A DNA stretch of 64,000 nucleotides from Paenibacillus sp. J5C2022 (GCF_025567625.1 NZ_JAOQJC010000024.1:1-64000); one strand, 5' to 3'; positions 42,773-51,249 are shown, counted from the stretch's first letter. Translations and numbers: made by a program. The notes: a model not told the origin generated them from the sequence alone.

Positions 42773-43549
42773 TCAGCCATCCTCTTCATCATCCTGAAGC
42801 ATGCGCCTTAGCTTCTCCAATGCCCTGCGTTGAATACGGGACACGCTCATCTGCGATATAGCAAGACGCTCCGCCACTTCTCGCTGCGTCTGTCCTTCCT
42901 TGTAGACCAATTGCAGCACAAGCTGTTCCTGCTCCTTCAAGCGGTGCATAGCCGCTTGAAGATCGAGTCTGCCGTCCAGAGCATGAAATTCACCGTTATC
43001 GCCGGGAATTACATCGCCGATAGTGGCCGCGCTTTCCTCTTCCGAGCTTAGAGGCTTGTCCAGGGACAAATATTGATACGACTCGCGGGCCGCCAATATT
43101 TCAATTGTTTCTTCTATTGATAATTCCAATCTCGATGCAATATCTTCGACCATGGGAGAGCGGCCCAGCTCTACCGTCAGTTCATCGACGGCACGCTGAA
43201 CCATCAACCCCTTCTCTTTTATCCGCCGCGGAATCTGAATATACCATGCCTTGTCCCGCAAGTAGTTCTTCAAGTGTCCGATCAGACTCTTCATCGCATA
43301 TCCCTCGAACGGAATGCCTTTCGTCCCGTCATATTGCCGGAACAGCCGCAGCATAGACATCTGTGCCACCTGATAGAGATCGTCGTACAGGTCGGATCTG
43401 CTTCGCGACATCTTGCCTGCAGCCATTCGAACGATAAATTCGTAATGCTTGAGCAGCAAGGTAGCACTCTCGTTGCATGCGTTCAAGCGATATTGCTCCA
43501 TCAGCGATTCGATCTGATGAGAAGCCAATTCCGATGTCCATTCACTCAT
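42773..43549 (-). CDS. sigB: RNA polymerase sigma factor SigB
   Basis: A 258-residue sigma-70 group 3 protein of the SigB/SigF/SigG class. Region 2 is seen as DDLYQVAQMSMLRLFRQYDG, with IPFEGYAMKSLIGHLKNYLRD in 2.3-2.4. Region 3 is IQIPRRIKEKGLMVQRAVDELT, and region 4 ends in QREVAERLAISQMSVSRIQRRALEKLR. SigF or SigG are alternatives by family, but the rsbW gene that overlaps its start by four bases, the sigma-B promoter in front of the unit and the RsbK/RsbM/RsbY genes nearby favour SigB. It directs the general stress response. Confidence 0.88.
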   Translation of the reverse strand: MSEWTSELASHQIESLMEQYRLNACNESATLLLKHYEFIVRMAAGKMSRSRSDLYDDLYQVAQMSMLRLFRQYDGTKGIPFEGYAMKSLIGHLKNYLRDKAWYIQIPRRIKEKGLMVQRAVDELTVELGRSPMVEDIASRLELSIEETIEILAARESYQYLSLDKPLSSEEESAATIGDVIPGDNGEFHALDGRLDLQAAMHRLKEQEQLVLQLVYKEGQTQREVAERLAISQMSVSRIQRRALEKLRRMLQDDEEDG

Positions 43550-43983
43550 ACGATCTCCTCGATTCTGCCCAAGCGCTTGATCAGCACGACCTCCGTCCCG
43601 TTGTGCTGCTTCACCTCCACCTTATCCATAAGCGCATGCATCATATAGATGCCCAATCCGCCTACGGAGGCTTCAACAAGCGGGATGGCGTGCAGCCCCT
43701 GGCGAATCGCCCTCTCTTCTTCCCGAACTCCGCTTCCGTCATCTTTCACCGATATATGAAGCGCCGCATCCATCCATTGGAAGGCTATCCGTATGAAGCC
43801 TTCCTGATCTCTGTAGGCATGTTGAATAACGTTGGAGCAAGCTTCCGTGACAGCTACTTTCATATCCTCGATCTCTTCATAGGAAAAGCCGGCCTTCGCC
43901 GCTACGGTATACAGCACGGAGCGAATGACGCCCAAGTTGTCTGCAATTGCCGGCAATGTCATTACTATAGGATGTTTATTCAT
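43546..43983 (-). CDS. rsbW: Anti-sigma-B factor, serine protein kinase RsbW
   Basis: A 145-residue GHKL-fold kinase. The N box VAVTEACSNVIQHAY, the G1 box VKDDGSGV and the G2 box GGLGIYMMHALMD are all present, so ATP binding looks intact. It would hold sigma-B inactive and phosphorylate RsbV. The ATG at 43983 is chosen, with AAAGGA before it; a TTG three codons earlier is possible. It overlaps sigB as in other sigB operons, but no rsbV precedes it here; the only rsbV is 5 kb away with a second rsbW. Confidence 0.88.
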   Translation of the reverse strand: MNKHPIVMTLPAIADNLGVIRSVLYTVAAKAGFSYEEIEDMKVAVTEACSNVIQHAYRDQEGFIRIAFQWMDAALHISVKDDGSGVREEERAIRQGLHAIPLVEASVGGLGIYMMHALMDKVEVKQHNGTEVVLIKRLGRIEEIV

Positions 43984-44037
43984 TTCGCACAATCCTTTCT
44001 TTCTCCATGGATGACTGCCATCGCCTTCTCCTCTGCG

Positions 44038-44448
44038 TCAAGCCTTCCATATCCGTATGACAGCTGCTGCCGTCTGTGCAATGCGGCTGACGCGGCTAAG
44101 CTTCGAGACTTCCTCCCGCTCGCGGCTCTCGGGAGCCTGGGCTGCTGCACTCTGTTGCATCGACAGCGAGACGGAGTGCGCCGTATCTCCCACAATCTTG
44201 ACGGCGGCGAATACCCCGTCCAGCTCCTTCAGCTTCTGTTCCGCATGGCGGGCGACTCCGCCCGCGATTCCTACTGCGTCTCTTGTCTCGGCGCTTAACA
44301 GCACCATTTCCTGCCGCATCTGCTCAATCGCTCTCTGCCCTTCCTGAATCGTCAATCCGGCAAGCCGGAACATTCGAAATGCGGCAATCAGGACGATTAC
44401 TACGGTCAATGCCACAATAATTGCACTAATCAGGACGATTGTATCCAT
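44038..44448 (-). CDS. DUF948 membrane protein (YtxG-like)
   Basis: A 136-residue protein with one N-terminal membrane helix (about 3-27, LISAIIVALTVVIVLIAAF) and a coiled-coil-like DUF948 region (EQMRQEMVLLSAETRDAVG, LKELDGVFAAVKIVGDTAHS). B. subtilis YtxG belongs to this family and is a sigma-B-dependent stress protein. It is the first gene of a unit with rsbW and sigB, directly behind a good sigma-B promoter. Confidence 0.82.
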   Translation of the reverse strand: MDTIVLISAIIVALTVVIVLIAAFRMFRLAGLTIQEGQRAIEQMRQEMVLLSAETRDAVGIAGGVARHAEQKLKELDGVFAAVKIVGDTAHSVSLSMQQSAAAQAPESREREEVSKLSRVSRIAQTAAAVIRIWKA

Positions 44449-44489
44449 TTTCTATTACGCACTCCTTTTAGCCACCTGTTTGCTATGTT

Positions 44490-44515
44490 TTACCCGCTGC
44501 GGATACCTTTGAAAC
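44490..44515 (-). promoter_or_regulatory. Sigma-B promoter of the DUF948-rsbW-sigB operon
   Basis: Minus strand GTTTCA (44510-44515), spacer 14, GGGTAA (44490-44495). The consensus is GTTTAA-N12-15-GGGTAT, so this is one mismatch in each hexamer. It implies sigma-B autoregulation. Confidence 0.78.
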
Positions 44516-44559
44516 ACTTCTCCCGCCTTCTCCGCTTCCTCGAATCTGTCTCTCCCTCA

Positions 44560-44568
44560 TGCTATACT
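44560..44568 (+). promoter_or_regulatory. Extended -10 promoter of the rsbK-rsbM unit
   Basis: TGCTATACT on the plus strand: -10 TATACT (44563-44568) with extended TG, and a poor -35. The predicted start lies about 40 bases before the rsbK start codon. Confidence 0.5.
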
Positions 44569-44616
44569 GAATAGAGTGTCTTCAAAGTCAGCCGTTAGGA
44601 GGATTGCCCAATCGCC

Positions 44617-47340
44617 ATGTTCAGACGGAGAAGCTTCAGCATTCGATACAAAATCGCTATCGGCTATATCCTCATGATTGGCTGCCTTGGAGCAGCGATC
44701 GGGATTATATCCGAACGTATTCAGCATCAACAGCAAGAGATGGAAACGCTATCGAGCAAGAGCATTGAAATCAGCAGTCTGATTACAACCATTCGCTATA
44801 ATGTCATCAGTATGGAGACAAGTCAGAGAGGCTACATCATAACGGGAGACGAAGCCTATCTGGAGCCCTATACGCAAGGGAAAGCGGAGTGGAGGAACAA
44901 CCTGGAGGACTTGCAGGACCACTTCTATGCCGATCCGGAGAAGCAGAAGGAGCTCGAGGGCATAAAGGCGACAATCGAGCATTGGATTGATACGTACGGA
45001 GAACCGACCATACAGCTGAGAAGAGACAACGAGACGGCTACCGTCATCGATTACTTCCGCAACGATTCCGGCAAAAGCAGCATCGAGCGACTAAGGGAGC
45101 AACTGGAGAGCCTTCGCACGGATCACCTGACGGCCAATGAAGCGGCACTGAAGCTGCTGGAGCAGCGCAATACGTCCTTGGTCCGTACGACTATCATCAT
45201 ATTAATTGCCGTGGCGCTACTGTCGCTCCTTATTGTCGCTTACGTGTCGCATACGATTGTGAATGCGATGGGTCAGGTGACAACCGCCATTCGCGAGATA
45301 GCGGAATCCCGGGTCGGTCTGGCGAGACGCATCAAGGTTCGTTCCAGGGACGAAATCCAGGAGCTGGCGGAGGCTACCAATGGATTGCTGGAGAGCATGG
45401 AGATGAAGTCGTGGGTGCAGAAGCATGTCGCCGATGTCGCCACGATGAATCAAGGCATGCATAATCTGAGCGAGCTGGCCGATGCCTTCCTCAGCCATGT
45501 AGCTTCGATGATCGGCGCCGGCTACGGCGTATTCTACTACCGGAGGGGAAGCGGAGATAACGACCGACTGGATAAGCTCGCTTCCTATGCCGCACAAGGT
45601 GAACAACACGGCAAGTCCAGCTTCCTTATCGGCGAGGGATTGGTAGGTCAATGCGCCAAGGACAAGCGTCCGTTCCTGCTTAATCGGCCGGATCATTATG
45701 AAGGACGCATCCAGTCCAGCCTGACGGAGATGGAGCCGCAGAGCGTGCTGATTATCCCCATAGAGCTGGAAGGCAAAGTTATTGCCGTCGTGGAGTTCGC
45801 TTCCATGGAAGCATTCAAGGCACAGCATCTGAAGCTGCTGGAGGCGATCGAGGAGCACTTCGGAGTGGCCATCGACAATGTCGCCGGCAGAATGGAAGTC
45901 GAGCGGCTGCTAGGCGAGTCTCAGGCACTGACGGAGGAGCTGCAGGCACAGTCGGAGGAGCTGCAGATGCAGCAGGAAGAGATGCGAATGACGACGGAGC
46001 ATCTGGAAGAGCAGAACCTGTACGCCGAGCAGAAGACGAAGGAATTGGAACAGGCGAAGCAGGAATTGGAGGACTACGCCAATCGGCTGGAGGAAAGCGC
46101 GCAGTACAAGTCGAACTTCCTCGCCAATATGTCCCATGAGCTTCGAACACCGCTCAACAGCATATTGATTCTGTCGCAGATGCTCTATGAGAACGAACGC
46201 AGCACCCTCTCCGAGGAAGAATCCGGCTATGCCAGAGTCATTCATTCCTCCGGCAACGACCTGCTTACGCTCATTAACGATATTCTGGATCTGTCCAAGA
46301 TCGAAGCCGGCAAAATCGAGCTGGTTATGGATGAAGTGAACCTGTCGGAAATCCCGGACATTCTGAAGCCAGGCTTCGCTCCTGTAGCGGAGAATAAAGG
46401 CGTAATCTTCCGCACCGAGCTGAAGGAAGGGCTTCCGCCAACCATCCGCACAGATGGCCAGAGGCTGCAGCAAATATTGAAGAATCTGTTGTCCAACGCA
46501 TTCAAGTTCACACACAAAGGATCGGTTACACTGACGATTCACTCACCCGATTCCACCTTCATCCGGAAGCATCTTCCTTCTCTTCGCCTGGAGAATGCGG
46601 TGGCCGTCTCCATCAAGGATACGGGCATCGGCATCCCGCTTGAGAAGCAAGAGGAAATATTCGAAGCCTTCCAGCAGGTTGACGGCAATACCAATCGCAT
46701 CTACGGAGGCACGGGACTGGGGCTGTCCATCTGCAGAGAATTCGCCGCCATGCTGGGAGGTAGCATCGTCGTAAGCAGCAAGCCGGGCCAGGGAAGCACC
46801 TTCACGCTCCTGCTTCCTATCGAAAGAGAGAATGCCGTCCTGGAAGCCGCTGCCGCTTATGAACCGGAAGCTCTGGAGAGGGAGGATGAGGAAGCTCAAG
46901 CTTCGCCGTTCACCGAAGAGCCTGCTTCGACTGTCGTGCCGGAAGAAGAAGACACGGTCTTCCAGAACAAGAAGGTGCTGCTGGTGGAGGACGACGAGCG
47001 CAATATCTTCTCCATCTGCCAGTCTCTGCGGAAGAAGGGGCTTCATGTTACGGTAGCGCGCAATGGTCAAGAATGTCTCGACATGGTGGACAGTGATTCC
47101 GAAGCCCGCTTCGATCTGGTGCTGATGGATATTATGATGCCAGTGCTGGACGGATTCCAGACGACGCGGGCGCTGAAGGAGCGCGAAGCGTTCCGGCATA
47201 CGCCCATCATCGCACTTACGGCCAAGGCGATGAAGAGCGACCGGGACAACTGCCTGGCCGCCGGCGCTTCCGACTATATTAGCAAGCCAATCGTGATGGA
47301 GCAGCTGTTCTCGCTAATGCGCGTATGGCTGACCACGTAG
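44617..47340 (+). CDS. rsbK: Hybrid sensor histidine kinase, RsbK-type (CHASE3-HAMP-GAF-HisKA-HATPase-REC)
   Basis: A 907-residue membrane protein. Membrane segments (about 10-30 and 190-212) flank an extracellular CHASE3 domain (ISSLITTIRYNVISMETSQRG, GYIITGDEAYLEPY). HAMP (213-265), GAF (about 285-430) and a coiled coil (430-495) follow. HisKA carries His507 in MSHELRTPLNSIL. HATPase shows LLSNAFKFTHKG, DTGIGIPLEKQ and GGTGLGLSI. A C-terminal receiver has Asp838 in LVLMDIMMPVLDG. This layout and the CheR gene directly downstream match B. cereus RsbK, which drives sigma-B through a response-regulator phosphatase. The AGGAGG site is 14 bases from the ATG, unusually far. Confidence 0.88.
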   Translation: MFRRRSFSIRYKIAIGYILMIGCLGAAIGIISERIQHQQQEMETLSSKSIEISSLITTIRYNVISMETSQRGYIITGDEAYLEPYTQGKAEWRNNLEDLQDHFYADPEKQKELEGIKATIEHWIDTYGEPTIQLRRDNETATVIDYFRNDSGKSSIERLREQLESLRTDHLTANEAALKLLEQRNTSLVRTTIIILIAVALLSLLIVAYVSHTIVNAMGQVTTAIREIAESRVGLARRIKVRSRDEIQELAEATNGLLESMEMKSWVQKHVADVATMNQGMHNLSELADAFLSHVASMIGAGYGVFYYRRGSGDNDRLDKLASYAAQGEQHGKSSFLIGEGLVGQCAKDKRPFLLNRPDHYEGRIQSSLTEMEPQSVLIIPIELEGKVIAVVEFASMEAFKAQHLKLLEAIEEHFGVAIDNVAGRMEVERLLGESQALTEELQAQSEELQMQQEEMRMTTEHLEEQNLYAEQKTKELEQAKQELEDYANRLEESAQYKSNFLANMSHELRTPLNSILILSQMLYENERSTLSEEESGYARVIHSSGNDLLTLINDILDLSKIEAGKIELVMDEVNLSEIPDILKPGFAPVAENKGVIFRTELKEGLPPTIRTDGQRLQQILKNLLSNAFKFTHKGSVTLTIHSPDSTFIRKHLPSLRLENAVAVSIKDTGIGIPLEKQEEIFEAFQQVDGNTNRIYGGTGLGLSICREFAAMLGGSIVVSSKPGQGSTFTLLLPIERENAVLEAAAAYEPEALEREDEEAQASPFTEEPASTVVPEEEDTVFQNKKVLLVEDDERNIFSICQSLRKKGLHVTVARNGQECLDMVDSDSEARFDLVLMDIMMPVLDGFQTTRALKEREAFRHTPIIALTAKAMKSDRDNCLAAGASDYISKPIVMEQLFSLMRVWLTT

Positions 47341-47353
47341 CGGGTGGGATACG

Positions 47354-48178
47354 ATGAGAGATGAAATCGAAGAGCTTGAGATCGATCTGCTGCTGGAAGC
47401 GATCTATCGTGTGCGGGGGTTCGATTTCCGCCAATATTTGCGCTCCTCGCTGCGAAGACGCATCCTGCATCGGATGCAGCTGGATAATGTGCCGACAGTC
47501 TCCGCATTGCTGGACCGAATATTGCACGATGAACTGTGGATGAATAAGCTGCTGGAGGATTTCTCCATTAAAGTGACGGAGATGTTCCGCGATCCCGGCT
47601 TCTTCCTTGCCTTCCGCCAATTCATCGTCCCGCAGCTCAGGAAGCAGGAACATATTCGCATATGGCATGCAGGATGCGCTACAGGCGAAGAAGTCTATTC
47701 CATGGCCATACTGCTGGATGAAGAGGGACTGCTGGAGCGGACGATCATCTACGCGACGGATATGAGCGAGGAAGCGATCGACGGAGCCAAGGAAGGCAAG
47801 TTCCCGCTGAAGAAGATGCAGGCCTATACGCGCAATTACCTGCAAGCGGGAGGGAAGGGAGAGTTCTCCTCTTATTACCGTTCGAACCGGACACATGCCT
47901 ACTTCCATGACATGATCAAGAAGCGCATGGTGTTCGCCCAGCACAATCTGGCAACTGACGTCTCGTTCAATGAATTTCAAGTCATTCTATGCCGTAACGT
48001 TCTCATTTACTTCGACACGGAGCTGCAAAACCGGGTGTTCAACGTGCTGGCGGACAGCTTGGCAGACGGAGGCTATCTGGCGCTGGGCGGCAAGGAAACG
48101 ATTCTCGCCGCCCAGCAGAAGCGATTCCTCGATGATCAGCCCGAATGGCGCATCTACCGCAAGCCTCCGAACGGCTGA
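47354..48178 (+). CDS. rsbM: CheR-type protein methyltransferase, RsbM-like
   Basis: A 274-residue cytoplasmic SAM-dependent methyltransferase. The N-terminal CheR domain (about 5-70, FDFRQYLRSSLRRRILHRMQ) is followed by the catalytic domain with KVTEMFRDPGFFLAFRQFI, the SAM loop IWHAGCATGEEVYSMAILL, ATDMSEEAIDGA and FQVILCRNVLIYFD. No chemotaxis genes are near. In B. cereus RsbM methylates glutamates of RsbK and damps stress signalling, and the adjacency here supports that role. It starts 13 bases after rsbK, and a bidirectional terminator follows. Confidence 0.86.
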   Translation: MRDEIEELEIDLLLEAIYRVRGFDFRQYLRSSLRRRILHRMQLDNVPTVSALLDRILHDELWMNKLLEDFSIKVTEMFRDPGFFLAFRQFIVPQLRKQEHIRIWHAGCATGEEVYSMAILLDEEGLLERTIIYATDMSEEAIDGAKEGKFPLKKMQAYTRNYLQAGGKGEFSSYYRSNRTHAYFHDMIKKRMVFAQHNLATDVSFNEFQVILCRNVLIYFDTELQNRVFNVLADSLADGGYLALGGKETILAAQQKRFLDDQPEWRIYRKPPNG

Positions 48179-48183
48179 ACGAC

Positions 48184-48227
48184 AAAGAAAGAGGCCTCGC
48201 CTAATAAGAGCAAGCGGCCTCTTTCTT
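48184..48227. terminator. Bidirectional terminator between rsbM and the second rsbW
   Basis: AAAGAAAGAGGCC and GGCCTCTTTCTT form a perfect stem around a 19-base loop. The stem itself supplies the T-rich tail in both directions. It lies between two convergent units and touches the stop codon of the minus-strand gene. Confidence 0.8.
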
Positions 48228-48646
48228 CACACCCGGTATTTGATCAGCTTCACTTCTGTAGCGTCTTCGTCGGAACAGACATGCACCTCGTCCATTAGCG
48301 CTTCCATTAAATAAATGCCAAGACCGCCGGCTCGCAGTCCCTCGGGTTCTTCGCCCTGCAGCCTCGCACCGCTTCCCGTCTCCTGATAAGCAAAGGGAGG
48401 GCCATAATTAATCACTTTGGTCATCAGTCCTGCCTCTACAGGCTCGAAAGAAATGTCGATCACATGCCGTCCCGAAGCGTTGCCGCCATGGAGCACGGCA
48501 TTGTTGCATGCTTCCGATACCGCCACCTTCATATCTTCTATTTCTTCATAGCTGTAATTCAATTTGTTGGCCACACCCGTTAAACATAGACGGACAAGGT
48601 CGATATAATCTGCTGCCGCCGGAATTTGCAAATGCACTGCTTTCAT
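48227..48646 (-). CDS. rsbW: Second RsbW-type anti-sigma kinase with an altered G1 box
   Basis: A 139-residue GHKL protein. The N-terminal part (YSYEEIEDMKVAVSEACNNAVLH) is closer to B. subtilis RsbW than the copy next to sigB, and the G2 box GGLGIYLMEALMDE is intact. The G1 box, D-x-G-x-G in active kinases, reads INYGPPF, with Asn for the adenine-binding Asp. Kinase activity may be reduced. It overlaps rsbV by ATGA, so the pair is one unit separate from sigB. It may bind RsbV or another sigma factor. Confidence 0.82.
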   Translation of the reverse strand: MKAVHLQIPAAADYIDLVRLCLTGVANKLNYSYEEIEDMKVAVSEACNNAVLHGGNASGRHVIDISFEPVEAGLMTKVINYGPPFAYQETGSGARLQGEEPEGLRAGGLGIYLMEALMDEVHVCSDEDATEVKLIKYRV

Positions 48647-48975
48647 GCCTCAGCCTCTTCCCCTTCCTTCAAATAGCCGGACAGGCCTGTCATATCGAAC
48701 AATCGGCGAACTCGCTCAGGAATATTCCTTACATAGAAAGGGGCTTGGATACTATGTCTCGTCTTCAGAATGGATACAATAATGCCAATGCCCGTGCTGT
48801 CGATATAAGTGATGTTCTTCATATCCAGCACTAGCGCCACATCGGTACGCTTAAGCACGCGATCAAGCGCCGCCTGCAGCTGTGGAACGACCGCCAGATC
48901 AAGCTCACCGCTCAGCTTCAGCAAGTAGCGTCCCTGGCTCTCCTGATGTTCAATATGCAACGGCTCCAACTTCAT
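48643..48975 (-). CDS. rsbV: Anti-anti-sigma factor RsbV
   Basis: A 110-residue STAS-domain protein. The phosphorylation site is Ser60 in NITYIDSTGIGIIV, preceded by the usual LSGELDLAVVPQLQ. Dephosphorylated RsbV binds RsbW and frees sigma-B. The ATG at 48975 is preferred because GGGAG lies about 11 bases before it. A GTG at 48987 and an ATG at 48984 are in frame but too close to that site. This is the only RsbV seen in the window. Confidence 0.88.
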   Translation of the reverse strand: MKLEPLHIEHQESQGRYLLKLSGELDLAVVPQLQAALDRVLKRTDVALVLDMKNITYIDSTGIGIIVSILKTRHSIQAPFYVRNIPERVRRLFDMTGLSGYLKEGEEAEA

Positions 48976-49041
48976 TGTGTTCATCACTCCCGATCTGTAG
49001 CATATACGTTGATCCTACCTATTTTCCTCGCATGACGCAAG

Positions 49042-49512
49042 CTATACGATCGCCACGTGATAATAGCTCACATATTGGGGTGCTCCGGTATCGCCGTCCA
49101 GGAACAGCTTCAGCAGCATATCCCCTCGCTGGAATACGATCCCGTCCTCGGCCTCATATGCCGGTTCTCCCAGTTGACGTCGCATCTCCCGCTCCGTCAT
49201 GCCGACTTCGATCCGATTAATAGTCAATACGCCCGAAGCTTCCATGTCGACATATTGCATCTGGTTGCCTTGAAAGGTAATGCTCATAGCTTCATAATGA
49301 TAGGTCTCTACGCCGGGCAGATGCTCATCTTGCGAGATGCGCTCTGGCTCCCCCAGCTTCTCCACAACCGCTTCGCGGCTATCGTAGATGGAGATCCCGT
49401 TCACCTCGCTCCACTCCGTATGAATCGGCTCCGCACTGTGCTTCTCTGCACTTGCCGTCAATGCAAACATATCGCCGAGCAATAAGGTCAATATCATAAT
49501 TACCCGCATCAT
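49042..49512 (-). CDS. Exported protein with two SmpA/BamE-like repeats, function unknown
   Basis: A 156-residue protein with an N-terminal signal (MRVIMILTLLLGDMFALTASA). Two similar segments follow: ISIYDSREAVVEKLGEPERISQ and IEVGMTEREMRRQLGEPAYEAE. Both have the helix-turn LGEP pattern found in small BamE-like and KWG-like folds of Gram-positive exported proteins. It has a good GGAGGG site and stands alone between rsbV and rsbY. Its neighbours suggest a stress link, but the sequence gives no catalytic residues. Confidence 0.65.
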   Translation of the reverse strand: MMRVIMILTLLLGDMFALTASAEKHSAEPIHTEWSEVNGISIYDSREAVVEKLGEPERISQDEHLPGVETYHYEAMSITFQGNQMQYVDMEASGVLTINRIEVGMTEREMRRQLGEPAYEAEDGIVFQRGDMLLKLFLDGDTGAPQYVSYYHVAIV

Positions 49513-49596
49513 GAACTCCCTCCTGCCGATTACCGGCTGTCAAGGTTCTTCTTATTCTATATAAACCTTTTCAAGGCAGTTGAAACAGATGAGCGT

Positions 49597-50739
49597 CTAT
49601 TTCAACGCAATCCGGACAAGACAGATATCGTCGGGCTGCCGCTTCAGCTCTTCGCTCGCCGGGAGCAACCGCTGCACCAATTCCGAAGCGGACTCCTCCT
49701 CGGAGCAGCTTCTTAACAGGGATGACATCCGCTGCTCCCGCCGCTCTTCCGGTTCACTCATCGCTTCCGTCAAGCCGTCTGTATACAACAGGACAGTTGT
49801 GCCCGGCTCATAGGGAATCACGCCTTTCTCCACCTGGATAGACTCGAACAGCCCGACAGCGGGCGCGGAAGCATGCATCCATATCTCTTGCTCCTTCATG
49901 ACGGTCAGACCAGGAGGATGTCCGGCATTCACATATTGAATAACTTGCTCTTCCGTGTCCACGAGCACGAATATGGCCGTGAAGTAATAGTTCATCAGCT
50001 CTTCCTCCCGGTACAGCTGACCTATATAGCGGTTCAACTCGGAGATGACCTCCTCGGGATCGGTAATGCGAAGAATGGTGTCCTTCAGCACAGAGGAGAT
50101 GAACATGCAGACGAGGGATGAAGCGATGCCATGCCCCATCATATCCAGCAGGATGACGCCATAACGCTTGCTGTCGATCGGGAACCAGGCGTAATAATCG
50201 CCCGCCAGCTCATACGACGGCCGATAATCCGCCTCAATCGCAATCTTGTCATTGCATATCGGCTCGCTGAGTACGCTTCGCTGCACTTGCTTGGCCAGCT
50301 CCAGCTCATATCGAATCCGCTTGTCCTGCTCCTTGTGCCAATCCTTCTCATACTTCAATCGGAGAGCCGACCGAATTCTGGCCATCAACTCCAAGCGGTT
50401 AATCGGCTTCATCACATAATCGGTCGCTCCGGCGTCCAGCGCTTCCGCCAGCTTCGCCGAATCGCCTACAGCCGTAACGAATATGATGGGCACATCGCCA
50501 TAGCGTTCATCCCGTTGTATGCGCCTGCATGCTTCCAATCCATCAATTTCCGGCATCATCATATCCAGCAAGATCAGATCTACCGCTTCCTCTGCCGAAC
50601 ATCCTGTATCGATATGGAGCATGTCATACAGCTCGCGGGCCGAGGAAGCCATCCGCAGATCGGTATACCCTTCTCTGCTCAATATCGTCTTTATAATCAT
50701 TTGATTCGTCACATTATCGTCTACGATTAGAATGCTCAA
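49597..50739 (-). CDS. rsbY: Response regulator with SpoIIE-type PP2C phosphatase, RsbY-like
   Basis: A 380-residue cytoplasmic protein. The receiver domain (1-120) has acidic residues at 7-8, the phosphoacceptor Asp59 in LILLDMMMPEIDG and Lys in DYVMKPI. A coiled-coil linker (RIRYELELAKQVQRSVL) leads to a PP2C domain: YELAGDYYAWF, LDMMGHGIASSLV, NAGHPPGL, LLYTDGLTEA, and a C-terminal QPDDICLVRI with metal-binding Asp. It should dephosphorylate RsbV when phosphorylated by RsbK. The start is TTG at 50739, 8 bases from GGAGG. The gene lies between stress genes and no rival phosphatase is present. Confidence 0.88.
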   Translation of the reverse strand: MSILIVDDNVTNQMIIKTILSREGYTDLRMASSARELYDMLHIDTGCSAEEAVDLILLDMMMPEIDGLEACRRIQRDERYGDVPIIFVTAVGDSAKLAEALDAGATDYVMKPINRLELMARIRSALRLKYEKDWHKEQDKRIRYELELAKQVQRSVLSEPICNDKIAIEADYRPSYELAGDYYAWFPIDSKRYGVILLDMMGHGIASSLVCMFISSVLKDTILRITDPEEVISELNRYIGQLYREEELMNYYFTAIFVLVDTEEQVIQYVNAGHPPGLTVMKEQEIWMHASAPAVGLFESIQVEKGVIPYEPGTTVLLYTDGLTEAMSEPEERREQRMSSLLRSCSEEESASELVQRLLPASEELKRQPDDICLVRIALK

Positions 50740-50782
50740 GGAAAGTTCCTCCCGTGTTGATGAATACTCCCATGTATGATGT

Positions 50783-50807
50783 AAGCCTACCCTTATCGGG
50801 TAGGCTT
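50783..50807 (-). terminator. Hairpin after the general stress protein gene
   Basis: AAGCCTACCC and GGGTAGGCTT form a perfect 10-bp stem with a 5-base loop, 11 bases after the preceding stop. The T-run is short (TTACAT on the minus strand), so it may terminate weakly and let some transcription into rsbY. Confidence 0.6.
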
Positions 50808-50817
50808 GTGCAATACC

Positions 50818-51249
50818 TTAATAGATGCCTTTCTGATGATTCATATAATGCATATAGGGATGGTAGACAATATCCCTGTCGAAGTCGTCGTCTCCGTATT
50901 CTCTGCCGCCCCATGCAATTACGACAATTTTGTCTCTGTCCATCTCCGCTTCCAGCCGCTCGGCCTCCTCTGCCGAGATGCCCAGCGACCGCATCTTCGC
51001 CCGAAGCTCCTCGCCGGTCGATCGGAACAAATTGGCGATTGCCGTACCGAGTCCCTGCTCGTTCAAGCCAATCTCCTCGGCATCGGTACGCTCCGCAAGC
51101 CGCTTCGTTCGGGTCCTGTCATGCGTCAGCACGAAGATTCGCTCCTCCGGATAACCCTCCCTGGCGAAGCTTCTCACCTGCTCTTGCACTTCATCGCGTG
51201 TCATAACCGTATGAACCTTCGTCTTGTCGGTATCTGGAATGTTCATCAT
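50818..51249 (-). CDS. General stress protein 17M-like (YflT family)
   Basis: A 143-residue protein with the YflT/GSP17M fold (DEVQEQVRSFAREGYPEERIFVLTHD, LAERTDAEEIGLNEQG, LAAEEAERLEAEMDRDKIVVIAW-type end). YflT of B. subtilis is a sigma-B-dependent general stress protein of unknown activity. The frame is open further upstream, but GGAGGG six bases before the ATG at 51249 sets the start. It lies 43 bases after a small lipoprotein gene and is probably read from its promoter. Confidence 0.82.
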   Translation of the reverse strand: MMNIPDTDKTKVHTVMTRDEVQEQVRSFAREGYPEERIFVLTHDRTRTKRLAERTDAEEIGLNEQGLGTAIANLFRSTGEELRAKMRSLGISAEEAERLEAEMDRDKIVVIAWGGREYGDDDFDRDIVYHPYMHYMNHQKGIY

